DNA of 64,000 nt from Brevibacterium picturae (GTDB lineage Bacteria > Actinomycetota > Actinomycetes > Actinomycetales > Brevibacteriaceae). The stretch covers positions 2,108,001 to 2,172,000 of the forward strand of contig NZ_LT629739.1 of the NCBI RefSeq assembly GCF_900105045.1, written 5' to 3'. The position numbers and the translations under genes are program-made. This document shows, piece after piece, positions 10,123-18,602 of the stretch (positions are counted from its first letter, which is position 1; each line of letters opens with the position of its first letter). A model generated the notes under the pieces. That model was not told the origin of the DNA, searched no databases, and saw nothing but the letters and a program-made list of their open reading frames with translations.

Positions 10123-11349
10123 TCACCGCGGTGTCGGCGTTCCGTCAAGGTGGTTGAGTGAGCGTTCGACACCCGTCGAGACGCGGGCGATGAGAACTGT
10201 CGGGATGACGAGGACGAAGCTCACGATTCCCATGATCGTTCCGAACATCTGAATCCCGAGACCATCGATGAGCCACGCGCCGATGATCGGAGCAAAGCTC
10301 GATCCGACGACGTAGGCACCGATGAGGGGCCCCGACCAGGTTCCGCGCGCATCAAGTCCCGCAGCCGTGGCGATGAAGAGGACGAAGGCGAATGCGTACA
10401 CGGTGTTGACAACGACGATGAGAACAGCTATAGTGCCGGGATCGTCGGTCATGCCGATCCAGATCTTGATGATGCCGCCGAGGATGAGTGCGATTGCCAG
10501 GGGAGTCGCTCGGCCGATGCGTTTGCCGAACAGAGTCACGACGAGCATGGCAGCGGCACCCACGCCGGCCGCGGCGCTGAGGGCGAACCCGAGTGTCTGC
10601 TCACTCAGACTCACGGCGTCTCCCAGCACGGGTGCCAACGTCCAGACTGCGTCTTCGCTGGTCCCCCAGAGGGGAAAGACGATGAGCACCGCGAATCCGG
10701 CGACCACGACTCGTCGGGGCGAGGCTGTTGCCCGTGGCTCGGACTCAACCGCAGAAGGCACGAATTCCGGAGCAGCGGGGAGCCAGAGCGTGACAGCGAG
10801 ACTGATGAGCGAGATGAGTGCGAGGGCTCCGAAGACGGTGGCCTGTGCCAGACCGAGCACAGGCACGACCGCAAGCACCACCATGACGAGGAGGCGGTTG
10901 ACGACACCACTGGTGGCGCTGACTCGATTCGGGTTCTTCAGAGCGGCGATCGCCGCCCCCGAGGTGGAGATCGCCGCACCCACACCAGCGCCGCCGATGC
11001 CGAGACCTGCGACGACGAGGCTGGGAGAGGGGAGGAAGGATGCCACGGAGAACCCGAGGACACCGATGATGAGACCGACCGCTGCCAAAGTCCGGCGGTG
11101 CGATCCTGCGGCGAAGCGCGCGGTGCCCAAACCGACGACTGCGGAGGCGAACAGTGTCCAGGTGAGAATGTTGCCGGATGCGACGACGTCGAATCCGACC
11201 TGCTCGAGCACCGACATGATGAGCGGAGCGAGGTTGGCCATCATCAGCCCGGCCAATGACACGAGGAACACGGCGCTGCCGTTGCGCAGCTGCAGTGGGA
11301 CTCTCGGATCCTCGACTGCGGCAGCGGATGAAATCGAAGCGGAACTCAT
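10123..11349 (-). CDS. MFS transporter (CynX/NimT-like)
   Basis: Twelve-helix major facilitator protein of 408 aa. Hydrophobic helices run throughout (AVFLVSLAGLMMANLAPLIM, VLIVVVNTVYAFAFVLFI and others) with short charged loops. It starts at an ATG 36 bases from the perfect palindrome at 11385-11411. That palindrome lies between this gene and a divergent TetR regulator, so regulation by that repressor is likely. The amidohydrolase starts 28 bases downstream, suggesting import of a substrate that is hydrolysed inside, or export of a product. Transport direction and substrate are inference only. Confidence 0.85.
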   Translation of the reverse strand: MSSASISSAAAVEDPRVPLQLRNGSAVFLVSLAGLMMANLAPLIMSVLEQVGFDVVASGNILTWTLFASAVVGLGTARFAAGSHRRTLAAVGLIIGVLGFSVASFLPSPSLVVAGLGIGGAGVGAAISTSGAAIAALKNPNRVSATSGVVNRLLVMVVLAVVPVLGLAQATVFGALALISLISLAVTLWLPAAPEFVPSAVESEPRATASPRRVVVAGFAVLIVFPLWGTSEDAVWTLAPVLGDAVSLSEQTLGFALSAAAGVGAAAMLVVTLFGKRIGRATPLAIALILGGIIKIWIGMTDDPGTIAVLIVVVNTVYAFAFVLFIATAAGLDARGTWSGPLIGAYVVGSSFAPIIGAWLIDGLGIQMFGTIMGIVSFVLVIPTVLIARVSTGVERSLNHLDGTPTPR

Positions 11350-11384
11350 TGGGACGGCCCCTTTACCGTGGAGTGAAGTTCATC

Positions 11385-11411
11385 AGTTAACCGAAATGTT
11401 TTCGGTTAACT
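11385..11411. promoter_or_regulatory. 27-bp perfect palindrome, probable TetR operator
   Basis: Arms of 12 bp (agttaaccgaaa at 11385-11396 and tttcggttaact at 11400-11411) are separated by tgt. It sits in the divergent promoter region between the MFS/amidohydrolase operon and the TetR gene, 36 bases from the MFS start and 70 bases from the regulator start. TetR-family dimers bind such palindromes, so control of both directions is inferred. Confidence 0.82.
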
Positions 11412-11481
11412 TGAATGGTGCCCGTAGGATGATGTGATGTCAACCGCGTTTCATCCTCGTTCGAACTGGAGTGGGCAATAG

Positions 11482-12090
11482 ATGGCACGACCACGTTCAC
11501 CGATTCTCAGTCGTGAGAAGATCGCCCTTGCGGCCATCACGATGATCGATGACGGGGACGAGCTCAAAATCCAGCCGCTGGCAAAGAAGCTCGGTGTCAG
11601 CCTGTCCTCGCTCTACCATCATGTGGATGGACGTGACGGCATCGTCCATGCGATGCGAGAAGTGCTGAGCAGCCGTTACGAGTTCGCTGTCCCGACCGGT
11701 TTGGAGTGGAAAGACAACCTCAGGGCTGGTGTTCATGCACTGTGGCGGCTCTATTCCGATCATCCCCGCGTGATGATCTACCTGCTTGGAGTCACCGTCG
11801 AGGAGCCAGCGACGCTGGACTTGTATGAATCGCTGATCGACACACTCAAGCAGGCGGGCATCCCCAGGGACGAACTGCTCACCACGGTCGAGGTCCTCGA
11901 CGCCTTTGCCTTCGGCGCGGCGCTCGATGCTCTGTCGCCGTCACGAATCTTTGCACCGCAGGATCCTCGTTCCCAAATGGAGGAGCTCCTCGAGGAACAT
12001 CCCAGCGGGAGCGAACGCAACACGCTGCTCTATGACAGAGGTATCGAGATCATCCTCGCCGGAATCGAGGACCGCGTGCGGTCGGCATGA
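11482..12090 (+). CDS. TetR/AcrR-family transcriptional regulator
   Basis: 202 aa. The N-terminal HTH region (SREKIALAAITMIDD, then LKIQPLAKKLGVSLSSLYHHV) is classical TetR: helix, recognition helix and the SLYHHV end. The C-terminal ligand-binding domain is helical and diverse. It is divergently transcribed from the MFS/amidohydrolase pair with a perfect palindrome between them, so it most likely represses them and responds to their substrate. The ATG at 11482 follows GAGTGGGC. Confidence 0.9.
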   Translation: MARPRSPILSREKIALAAITMIDDGDELKIQPLAKKLGVSLSSLYHHVDGRDGIVHAMREVLSSRYEFAVPTGLEWKDNLRAGVHALWRLYSDHPRVMIYLLGVTVEEPATLDLYESLIDTLKQAGIPRDELLTTVEVLDAFAFGAALDALSPSRIFAPQDPRSQMEELLEEHPSGSERNTLLYDRGIEIILAGIEDRVRSA

Positions 12091-12162
12091 GCTGCTGTCA
12101 GCGTGCCACTTAATACCAAGGACGATTGTGGAATACCGCTCGAGTAGTAGTCTGGCAGGACC

Positions 12163-12396
12163 ATGAAAGACTCGGCGAAGGAATTGCTCAATGACCGGCG
12201 CAGCCTGAAAGAGGCTGTCATAGTGGCCATCCTCGTTCCTTGTGTCTACATCGGTATGGATTTCATCGGCTGGGGCAACGGGATGTTCTCGTGGTGGGAA
12301 GCACTGCTCGTGGCGCCTGTGCATGGAATCGTTTATTGGCTCTTCCTCAGCGGATTCAGGCGATTCGTCAACGAAGACGTGACCCCGACCAGGTGA
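12163..12396 (+). CDS. Small two-helix membrane protein, DUF2798-like
   Basis: 77 aa with two hydrophobic segments: AVIVAILVPCVYIGMDFIGW and EALLVAPVHGIVYWLFLSGF. Size, helix spacing and the loop WGNGMFSWWEA resemble small DUF2798-type membrane proteins, but I am not certain of the family. An ATG at 12163 follows GGCAGGACC. No function is known. It is close behind the TetR gene but separated by 72 bases, so co-transcription is possible. Confidence 0.6.
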   Translation: MKDSAKELLNDRRSLKEAVIVAILVPCVYIGMDFIGWGNGMFSWWEALLVAPVHGIVYWLFLSGFRRFVNEDVTPTR

Positions 12397-12532
12397 GCGA
12401 CTCATCACGGCCAGCGGCCCGCGGTAGCACAGGCCGCTCGATCACGACCGAGTTGCAGGGAGCGGTGGCCATATCATCGATTGTGCTCCAGTCTGAGACG
12501 CTGTCACATCTGTCGTAGTCTGGACCCATGGG

Positions 12533-13197
12533 GTGCATATGGACGACATGACGGGCAGCGCTGGAGTGCCCGGGAGCGGCCCGTCCGCAGACGAGTCCTC
12601 GCTGCATTTTCCACCAGGGGCGTCCAAAGCGGAGCGGGTCGAGATGCGACTGGACGTCATCGAGAACAGCGGGCGGCTCGTCATTGCGCGCGGTTCCCGT
12701 GCAGCGCATATCGCCCGGTCGTTCTCAGCGTGGGCCTTGGCCTGCTCGGACTGCTTGTTCTGTTGCTCGGTGCCGAGGGCTTCGTTGCCCTGGCGGGATT
12801 TGTGCTCTTCGGCCTCTTCTCCTTCGTCTTCCCGATCATGATCGTCAAGCGCCACGGCCAGGACCATCGCCTCGAACTGACCCCGGACGGGTTCGAGCTC
12901 ATCCGTTGCGACAAAGACTCGGAGGTGACCGTCGACCTGGCGAAGTGGGCGAACGTCAGCCGCGTGTCGACAGCAAAGTTCGGAAACCAGCCCGAGTCAC
13001 CGGATTTTCCGGTCGTCGACGTCTTCTCTTCGGCGGGAGCGGGGAACGGCCCATCGCTGTTCAACCGCGATCCGCACGGGGCGAGTATCGTGCTCAACCA
13101 ACCGCTGGAAGTCGGACGCTGGGAGCTGTACGAACTGCTTGTCGCCGCACATCAGCGATTCCGGCCGCAAAATAGCGCCACGGACGATCGTCACTGA
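12533..13197 (+). pseudogene. Membrane protein of unknown function with apparent 1-nt frameshift
   Basis: An N-terminal segment starting GTG 12533 or ATG 12539 (MDDMTGSAGVPG... to GSRAAHIARS) runs in one frame until about 12720. Natural continuation VVLSVGLGLLGLLVLLLGAEG, two membrane helices and a C-terminal soluble domain (ELTPDGFELI...LAKWANVSRVST) are in another frame ending at 13197. The switch lies near 12718-12726 and needs one extra base. The longer single-frame alternative starting further upstream has an Arg/Cys-rich, non-protein-like N-terminus. It is either a recent pseudogene or a base-calling indel. The soluble domain resembles PH-like membrane-protein domains only loosely. No function assigned. 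Confidence 0.6.
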
Positions 13198-13245
13198 CGT
13201 TCGCCAGTCGCCGGTGGTGAGGCACTGGCGACTAGCGAACGTCAG
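13194..13245. terminator. Strong bidirectional hairpin between convergent genes
   Basis: Arms ctgacgttcgc-c-agtcgcc (13194-13212) and ggcgact-a-gcgaacgtcag (13227-13245) pair over 18 bp with one internal mismatch and a 14-base loop. It overlaps the stop of the frameshifted membrane gene and lies 10 bases beyond the selD stop on the other strand. Placement between convergent genes fits a shared terminator, although no long T-run is present. Confidence 0.75.
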
Positions 13246-13254
13246 CTCGCAGCG

Positions 13255-14241
13255 TCACCGCACGTGCACACCCGAACCGACGGTGATTTCGCCGATGACG
13301 GGATGACCGGGAATCTCACCGACGACCAGCAGTCCGCCTGAGGTCTGTGCATCGGCGAGGAGGAACAGTTCGTCCTCTGACACGGAGCCCTCGGTCGTCA
13401 GATTGGGGCGGACCCAGTCGAGATTCCGTCGGGTTCCGCCAGACACGTATCCCGAAGCGATCGACTCATCGACTCCGCCGAGGCGGGGCACCGCGGCCGC
13501 GTCGATGACCGCTCCAACTCCCGAGGCACGGCACATCTTGAATAGGTGGCCGAGCAGTCCGAAGCCGGTGACGTCGGTGGCCGCTTTCACGCCCGCCGCC
13601 ACGGCCGCTCGCGCGGCATCGGCATTGAGTTCGGTCATCGTCGCGACCGCCTCGCCGAAGTACTCGCCCGTCTGTTTGTGTCGGTTGTTGAGGATGCCCA
13701 CACCGATGGGCTTGGTCAATGTCAGGGGCAGGCCCACCTCGGCGGCGTCATTGCGTATGAGCTCATCGGGATGAGCGATTCCGGTCACGGCCATGCCGTA
13801 CTTCGGCTCCGGATCGTCGATCGAGTGCCCACCGGCGACGGGGCACTTGGCCTGGGCGGCGACGTCGAGTCCACCGCGCAGCACCTCTGTCAGCAGTTCC
13901 ATCGGCAGCTTCTCCCTCGGCCAGCCGACGAGGTTGATCGCGGTCACTGGGGTCCCGCCCATCGCGTAGATGTCGGAGAGCGCGTTCGCGGCCGCGATCC
14001 GGCCCCAGTCATAGGCGTCATCGACGACCGGGGTGAAGAAATCGGCGGTGGAGAGTACTGCGAGATCCTCGCGGACGCGCACGGCCGAGGCGTCATCACC
14101 GTCGTCGAGGCCGACGAGGACATCAGGCCCTGACTGCCCGGTCAGACCTTTGACGGCTTCCTCGAGCTCACCCGGCGGGATCTTGCAGGCACAGCCTCCG
14201 CCGTGGGCGAATGAAGTCAGACGTTCCTGGGTGGCAACCAT
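13255..14241 (-). CDS. selD: Selenide, water dikinase (selenophosphate synthetase)
   Basis: Makes selenophosphate from selenide and ATP, the selenium donor for Sec-tRNA synthesis by SelA. 328 aa. The glycine-rich N-terminus HGGGCACKIPPGEL carries Cys17 and Lys20, the catalytic pair by analogy with E. coli SelD (which also has Cys17/Lys20). The enzyme itself has Cys rather than Sec there. PurM/AIR-synthase-like motifs follow: LSTADFFTPVVDD (Asp ligands), NALSDIYAMGG, AGGHSIDDPEPKYG and DVTGFGLLGHL. It is on the opposite strand to selC-selA-selB but within 1 kb of them. It serves the Sec-containing formate dehydrogenase at 543-4151. Confidence 0.95.
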   Translation of the reverse strand: MVATQERLTSFAHGGGCACKIPPGELEEAVKGLTGQSGPDVLVGLDDGDDASAVRVREDLAVLSTADFFTPVVDDAYDWGRIAAANALSDIYAMGGTPVTAINLVGWPREKLPMELLTEVLRGGLDVAAQAKCPVAGGHSIDDPEPKYGMAVTGIAHPDELIRNDAAEVGLPLTLTKPIGVGILNNRHKQTGEYFGEAVATMTELNADAARAAVAAGVKAATDVTGFGLLGHLFKMCRASGVGAVIDAAAVPRLGGVDESIASGYVSGGTRRNLDWVRPNLTTEGSVSEDELFLLADAQTSGGLLVVGEIPGHPVIGEITVGSGVHVR

Positions 14242-14318
14242 ACCGTGAGACTAACACCGATGTGAGGCCTGTACCAGAGCTGACCGCGGGTGCTGCTGTC
14301 AACGTCTGTTCGCGCAGG

Positions 14319-14918
14319 TCAGTGACGGTATTCGTTCTTGTCGGCTGCAATCACTGCGAGGTCTCGGTGATGCCACGTCACGTGTGGGATGAACCCGGCC
14401 GAGCTCAGCCAGTCCAGCTGGTCGGCGAGCGAACTCGGCACATCGACGACCCCGTCGATTGGGGTGACGACGTCGGAGGGGTCGGGCGGGACGACGAGAT
14501 CGGCGAGCACGAACCTGCCTCCGTCAACAAGGACCCGGCCGATCCTCGTGAACAGATCGGCCTTCCCCTCGCCGTCGAGATGATGCACGGCGAGAGTCGA
14601 CATCACGAGGTCGAACGGGCCTGCCGACAAGGTGTCCTCGAGACGGGCGTGGCTCAGTGTACTGAGGTCGGGGTCGAGGGCCCGCGCGGCTCCGTCCAGC
14701 ATCTCCTGACTCTCGTCGATGCCGTGGATATGGGCTTCGGGCAGCGCCTCGGCGACCCGCATGGCCGTGAGCCCGCTTCCCACACCGAGGTCGAGGATCG
14801 TACGCGGACTGACTTCAGCGACCGCCGCGACAAGTTCCGTCTGCAGGCGTGCGTAGTCGGGGATCTCCTCCGCCATGACGTCGGGGTAGGTGTCGGGATC
14901 CCAGGTGAAATCAGCCAT
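14319..14918 (-). CDS. Class I SAM-dependent methyltransferase
   Basis: 199 aa. Motif I ILDLGVGSGLTAMRVAEALP binds SAM. The acidic residue at the end of strand 2 is in HIHGIDESQEML, and motif IV is PFDLVMSTLAVHHLD. The pattern matches methyltransferase 25/11-type small-molecule enzymes; the substrate is unknown. It lies between selD and selC. Some selenium-using bacteria methylate selenium compounds, but nothing in the sequence links this enzyme to selenium. Stop-to-start distance to selD is 77 bases on the same strand, so co-transcription with selD is possible. Confidence 0.85.
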   Translation of the reverse strand: MADFTWDPDTYPDVMAEEIPDYARLQTELVAAVAEVSPRTILDLGVGSGLTAMRVAEALPEAHIHGIDESQEMLDGAARALDPDLSTLSHARLEDTLSAGPFDLVMSTLAVHHLDGEGKADLFTRIGRVLVDGGRFVLADLVVPPDPSDVVTPIDGVVDVPSSLADQLDWLSSAGFIPHVTWHHRDLAVIAADKNEYRH

Positions 14919-15044
14919 AATGCCTCCGATTTCAGGCTAGCACTCGGCGGCGTTGGTGTCTTCGGCGAGAAGCTCCGAAGAAGGGTCGCGAAGGTCAGCG
15001 AGAGCGAATCGATGCCACCGATCAGGCACGGTAGGATTCTTCGT

Positions 15045-15139
15045 GGAGGCGTCCGAGTCCTGGTGGGCTCCCCGGTCTTCAAAACCGGTGAGACCGAGTA
15101 TCTCGGTCTGGCGGGTTCGATTCCCGTCCGCCTCCGCCA
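15045..15139 (+). tRNA. selC: tRNA-Sec (anticodon UCA)
   Basis: About 95 nt including an encoded CCA. The acceptor arm pairs ggaggcg (15045-15051) with cgcctcc (15129-15135); discriminator G is 15136 and CCA 15137-15139. Anticodon stem ccggt/accgg encloses the 7-base loop cttcaaa with anticodon UCA at 15079-15081. A long variable arm pairs agaccgag (15091-15098) with ctcggtct (15102-15109), 8 bp. The T arm contains ggttcgattcc. The long variable arm and UCA anticodon are diagnostic of selenocysteine tRNA. It sits directly upstream of selA and selB. Confidence 0.96.
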
Positions 15140-15223
15140 CCAGCATCGTCGACGTCGCCGCACCTGAAACCTCGGAGAACGCGTCCGCAGCAGGGCCCGA
15201 CCGCAGTGAAGGAGAGACTACCT

Positions 15224-16606
15224 TTGGACGATACGGATCCGCGGCGCAGCATTCCGCGCACCGATCACCTCCTTGCGCTACCTGAGGTCATCGCTGCAGG
15301 TGAGAGCTTGAGTCAGGCGACGATCAAGGCGATCATCTCCGAAGCTCAAAGTGCTGCCCGGACCGGTGAGATCCCCGTCGCCGAGGTGGCCCCCACCATC
15401 ATCTCTCGCCTGAGTTCTCGTTCGGCTTCGTCGCTGACCCCGGTGCTCAACGCCACCGGAATCATCGTTCACACGAACCTCGGCCGCGCGCCGCTGTCCG
15501 AACCTGCGCGCCAGGCCGTGGCCGATGCGGCAGGCTATGTCGACGTCGAGATGGACCTGGAGACCGGGCGCCGCAGCAAGCGGGGGACCGGCGCCAAAGA
15601 GGCTTTGCTGCGTGCGTGCCCGGGTGCCGAGGATGCCCTGGTCGTCAACAACGGTGCCGCAGCATTGCTGCTCGCGGTGACTGCTCTGCGGGGTGAGGGT
15701 CTGACTGGCCCCGGCGAAATCGTCATCAGCCGCGGAGAACTCATCGAGATCGGGGCGGGTTTCCGCTTGCCCGACCTCATGGCCACGACCGGCTCCCGGC
15801 TGCGGGAAGTCGGAACGACCAACCGCACCCACCTCGACGACTACGCGCAGGCGATCACCGACCAGACCGCGAGCCTGCTCAAGGTCCACACAAGCAACTT
15901 CCGAGTCGAAGGCTTCACCGCCGCGGTTGAGATCAGCCAGCTGCGCGACCTCGCCGACGAACACGAGCTACCACTCATCGCCGACCTGGGCAGCGGACTG
16001 TTCGAACCTGATCCGTACCTGCCCGAGGAACCCGATATCGCCAGTGCGCTCGCCGCTGGGGCCGATGTCGTCATCGTCAGCGGCGACAAACTGCTCGGCG
16101 GCCCGCAGGCCGGTCTCATCCTCGGCCGCCGCGATGCTGTGCAGACGATTGCGAAGCATCCCCTGGCCAGAGCGATGCGCACCGACAAGCTCACCCTCGC
16201 CGCTCTCGAGGCGACCGTCGCGAACACCCAGAACCCGGTCCACGAGGCTCTGCACATCGACCTCGACCGCCTCAAGACACGCACCGATCGCCTCGCCGAA
16301 CTCGTCTCCGGGACCGTTGTCGCCCACGACGGTCGGGTCGGCGGCGGGGGAGCGCCAGGGGTGCCGCTGCCCGGCTGGGCCGTGGAACTGCCCGAGGCAC
16401 TCGCTCGGGTGCTCCGCCTCGGTGATCCTGGCGTCGTCGCCCGGGTTCACCAGGGGCGATGCCTTGTTGACTTGCGCTGCGTTCCCGAAGCTGATGACGA
16501 TCGAATCGTCGAGGCCGTGAATCGGGCACGCGAGAAGACGCAGGACAGCCTCGGCGACGGTGACGTGAGTTTCGACGATGATCCGGACTTCACGAACCAT
16601 GACTGA
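15224..16606 (+). CDS. selA: L-seryl-tRNA(Sec) selenium transferase
   Basis: PLP enzyme converting Ser-tRNA(Sec) to Sec-tRNA(Sec) with selenophosphate. About 460 aa. Family motifs: LNATGIIVHTNLGRAPLS, YVDVEMDLETGRRSKRG, VNNGAAALLLAV and, for the PLP lysine, VSGDKLLGGPQAG (Lys near residue 289). A TTG start at 15224 is chosen because AAGGAG (15209-15214) lies 9 bases upstream. A GTG at 15206 would place that site inside the gene. It follows selC by 84 bases and overlaps selB by 8 bases, so it forms a selC-selA-selB unit. Confidence 0.94.
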   Translation: MDDTDPRRSIPRTDHLLALPEVIAAGESLSQATIKAIISEAQSAARTGEIPVAEVAPTIISRLSSRSASSLTPVLNATGIIVHTNLGRAPLSEPARQAVADAAGYVDVEMDLETGRRSKRGTGAKEALLRACPGAEDALVVNNGAAALLLAVTALRGEGLTGPGEIVISRGELIEIGAGFRLPDLMATTGSRLREVGTTNRTHLDDYAQAITDQTASLLKVHTSNFRVEGFTAAVEISQLRDLADEHELPLIADLGSGLFEPDPYLPEEPDIASALAAGADVVIVSGDKLLGGPQAGLILGRRDAVQTIAKHPLARAMRTDKLTLAALEATVANTQNPVHEALHIDLDRLKTRTDRLAELVSGTVVAHDGRVGGGGAPGVPLPGWAVELPEALARVLRLGDPGVVARVHQGRCLVDLRCVPEADDDRIVEAVNRAREKTQDSLGDGDVSFDDDPDFTNHD

Positions 16607-18419
16607 GATGTACGTACTCGCGACCGCCGGACACGTCGATCACGGTAAGTCCACGCTGGTCAACGCCCTGACCGGGATGGAACCGGACCGGTGGGCCGAG
16701 GAGAGGAAGCGAGGTCTGACGATCGACCTCGGATTCGCCTGGACGACCCTGCCATCCGGACGAGAACTCGCCTTCGTCGACGTCCCCGGGCATGAGAAGT
16801 TCCTCGCGAACATGCTCGCAGGGGTCGGCCCGGCCCCGATCGTCTGCCTCGTCGTCGCCGCCGACAAGGGGTGGCAGGCCCAGTCGAGCGACCACCGTGA
16901 CGCGATCACCGCGCTCGGCATCACCCGGGGGCTCGTCGTCATCACTCGCACGGACATCGCTCCCGAGTCGGTTGCCGCGACCGAATCCGAAGCCCGAGTC
17001 CAACTGCAGGGCACGCCGCTGGCCGATGCCCCTGTGCTCACCGTTTCCGCGACCACTGGGACCGGCCTCGACGCGCTCGTGGAGACACTCGATGCGATCA
17101 CCGCCGAGGCTCCGGCCCCCGAATCCGAGACCCGGCTGCGGCTGTGGGTCGACCGCGCCTTCACGATCAAGGGCGCCGGCACCGTTGTCACCGGCACGCT
17201 CACCGCCGGAACCCTGCGCATCGGTGACCGCCTGCGCCTCGTCGGGGAGACGTCGGATGAGGCAGCAGCTGTCCGGGGCCTGCAGAGTCGGAACTCCTCC
17301 GCCGAGGTGGTCGTCCCCAGCTCCCGTGTCGCCGTGAATCTACGCGACGTTCCAGCCGATGATATCCACCGCGGTGACGCTCTCATCACCGACGATGCAT
17401 GGCCGATCGTCGAGATCATCGACGTGCGCCGCACCATGGGCCAGCCACTCGACGAGGGCGTCCACGGACTCATGCTCCATATCGGCACCGCCGCTGTGCC
17501 CGTGCACATGCGACCCTTCGACGCCGACCATGCTCGTCTCACACTCGAACGCCCTTTGCCGCTGCAGGTCACCGATCGGATCGTGCTGCGCAGCCCCGGC
17601 AGCCGCAATGTCTTCGCGGGAGTCGTCGTCCTCGACGTCGACCCACCGGAACTGAGCCGCCGCGGTGCGGGCACCCGGCGTGCCCATGAGCTGGCTGATC
17701 GTCCGGAGACAGGGGACATCCTCGCCGAGGTGGCCCGCCGCGGAGCCGTTGAACGTGCACGACTAGTGCGTTTTGGACTGACGCTTCCCAACGTCGTCGA
17801 AGGCGTTGAAGAGATCGCCGGAGGATGGCTCGTCCACCGGCCGACCCTGGAGAAGTGGGTCGAAGCCGCGCGCAGCACCGTGAAGACCAAGTTGGCTGCG
17901 GAGCCGCTGGCCGCCGGTGTTCCGGAGAAGGCACTGGCCGAGGAGCTGCGCCGCGTCGACCCTCCATTGCCTGACGGTGGCGGTCAGGAACTCGTCGGTG
18001 CCATCGCCTCTCGGGCCGGCCTCGAAACGGTCAAGGGCATGGTCCGGCCCCCAGGTCACATCGCCGATCTGGGTCCGGCCAAGGCAGGCGTCGCCGAGGT
18101 GGAGCGACGCTTGGCGGCCAATCCCTTCGCCGCACCTGAGGCCGACGACCTGCGAGAACTCCGGCTGGGAGTGCGGGAGCTCGCGGTCGCCGAGTCCGCG
18201 GGACGGCTCCTGCGCCTCGGCGATGGTGTGGTTGTGTCACCACGGACACCGGCACAGGCGATGAGGCTGCTCGCGGGACTGGACCAGCCGTTCACGACGA
18301 GTGCGGCCAGGAAGGCCCTGGGCACCACGCGGCGCGTCGTCATCCCTCTGCTCGAACACCTCGACGGGCGCGGCTGGACCCGTCGCATCGACAACACCTC
18401 TCGCGAGGTCGTGCGGTAG
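16599..18419 (+). CDS. selB: Selenocysteine-specific elongation factor
   Basis: GTPase delivering Sec-tRNA to UGA codons marked by a SECIS. About 606 aa, close to the 614 aa of E. coli SelB. G-domain motifs: ATAGHVDHGKSTLVNAL (P-loop), RGLTIDLGF, VDVPGHEKF and TRTD in the NKxD position. EF-Tu-like beta-barrel domains follow (FTIKGAGTVVTGTL). The C-terminal ~200 residues are winged-helix repeats that bind the SECIS RNA (for example FTTSAARKALGTTRRVVIPLLEHLDGRG, the final winged helix). ATG at 16599 overlaps the selA stop; ATG at 16608 is an alternative. Its target hairpin is probably the one at 1107-1139. Confidence 0.94.
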   Translation: MTEMYVLATAGHVDHGKSTLVNALTGMEPDRWAEERKRGLTIDLGFAWTTLPSGRELAFVDVPGHEKFLANMLAGVGPAPIVCLVVAADKGWQAQSSDHRDAITALGITRGLVVITRTDIAPESVAATESEARVQLQGTPLADAPVLTVSATTGTGLDALVETLDAITAEAPAPESETRLRLWVDRAFTIKGAGTVVTGTLTAGTLRIGDRLRLVGETSDEAAAVRGLQSRNSSAEVVVPSSRVAVNLRDVPADDIHRGDALITDDAWPIVEIIDVRRTMGQPLDEGVHGLMLHIGTAAVPVHMRPFDADHARLTLERPLPLQVTDRIVLRSPGSRNVFAGVVVLDVDPPELSRRGAGTRRAHELADRPETGDILAEVARRGAVERARLVRFGLTLPNVVEGVEEIAGGWLVHRPTLEKWVEAARSTVKTKLAAEPLAAGVPEKALAEELRRVDPPLPDGGGQELVGAIASRAGLETVKGMVRPPGHIADLGPAKAGVAEVERRLAANPFAAPEADDLRELRLGVRELAVAESAGRLLRLGDGVVVSPRTPAQAMRLLAGLDQPFTTSAARKALGTTRRVVIPLLEHLDGRGWTRRIDNTSREVVR

Positions 18420-18602
18420 GGAGTCACCTGCAGCAACGATTCTGTGGACCGCACGACCAGATGCTCTGTTCCATCCAACGATGTATGGCCAGGGGATTTC
18501 TCGTGTCCGTGGTGTGTGAGATCATCGAAACCTACGAACACCGCTGAGGCACAATGGAGATGCCTCAGCGGAACTGTGCGAGCTGTGATTGGGGCGATCA
18601 CG

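Noticed and set aside
14211..15167. 318-codon plus-strand frame covering the methyltransferase and tRNA-Sec
   Set aside because: It overlaps a real methyltransferase on the other strand and a structured tRNA; no family resemblance.
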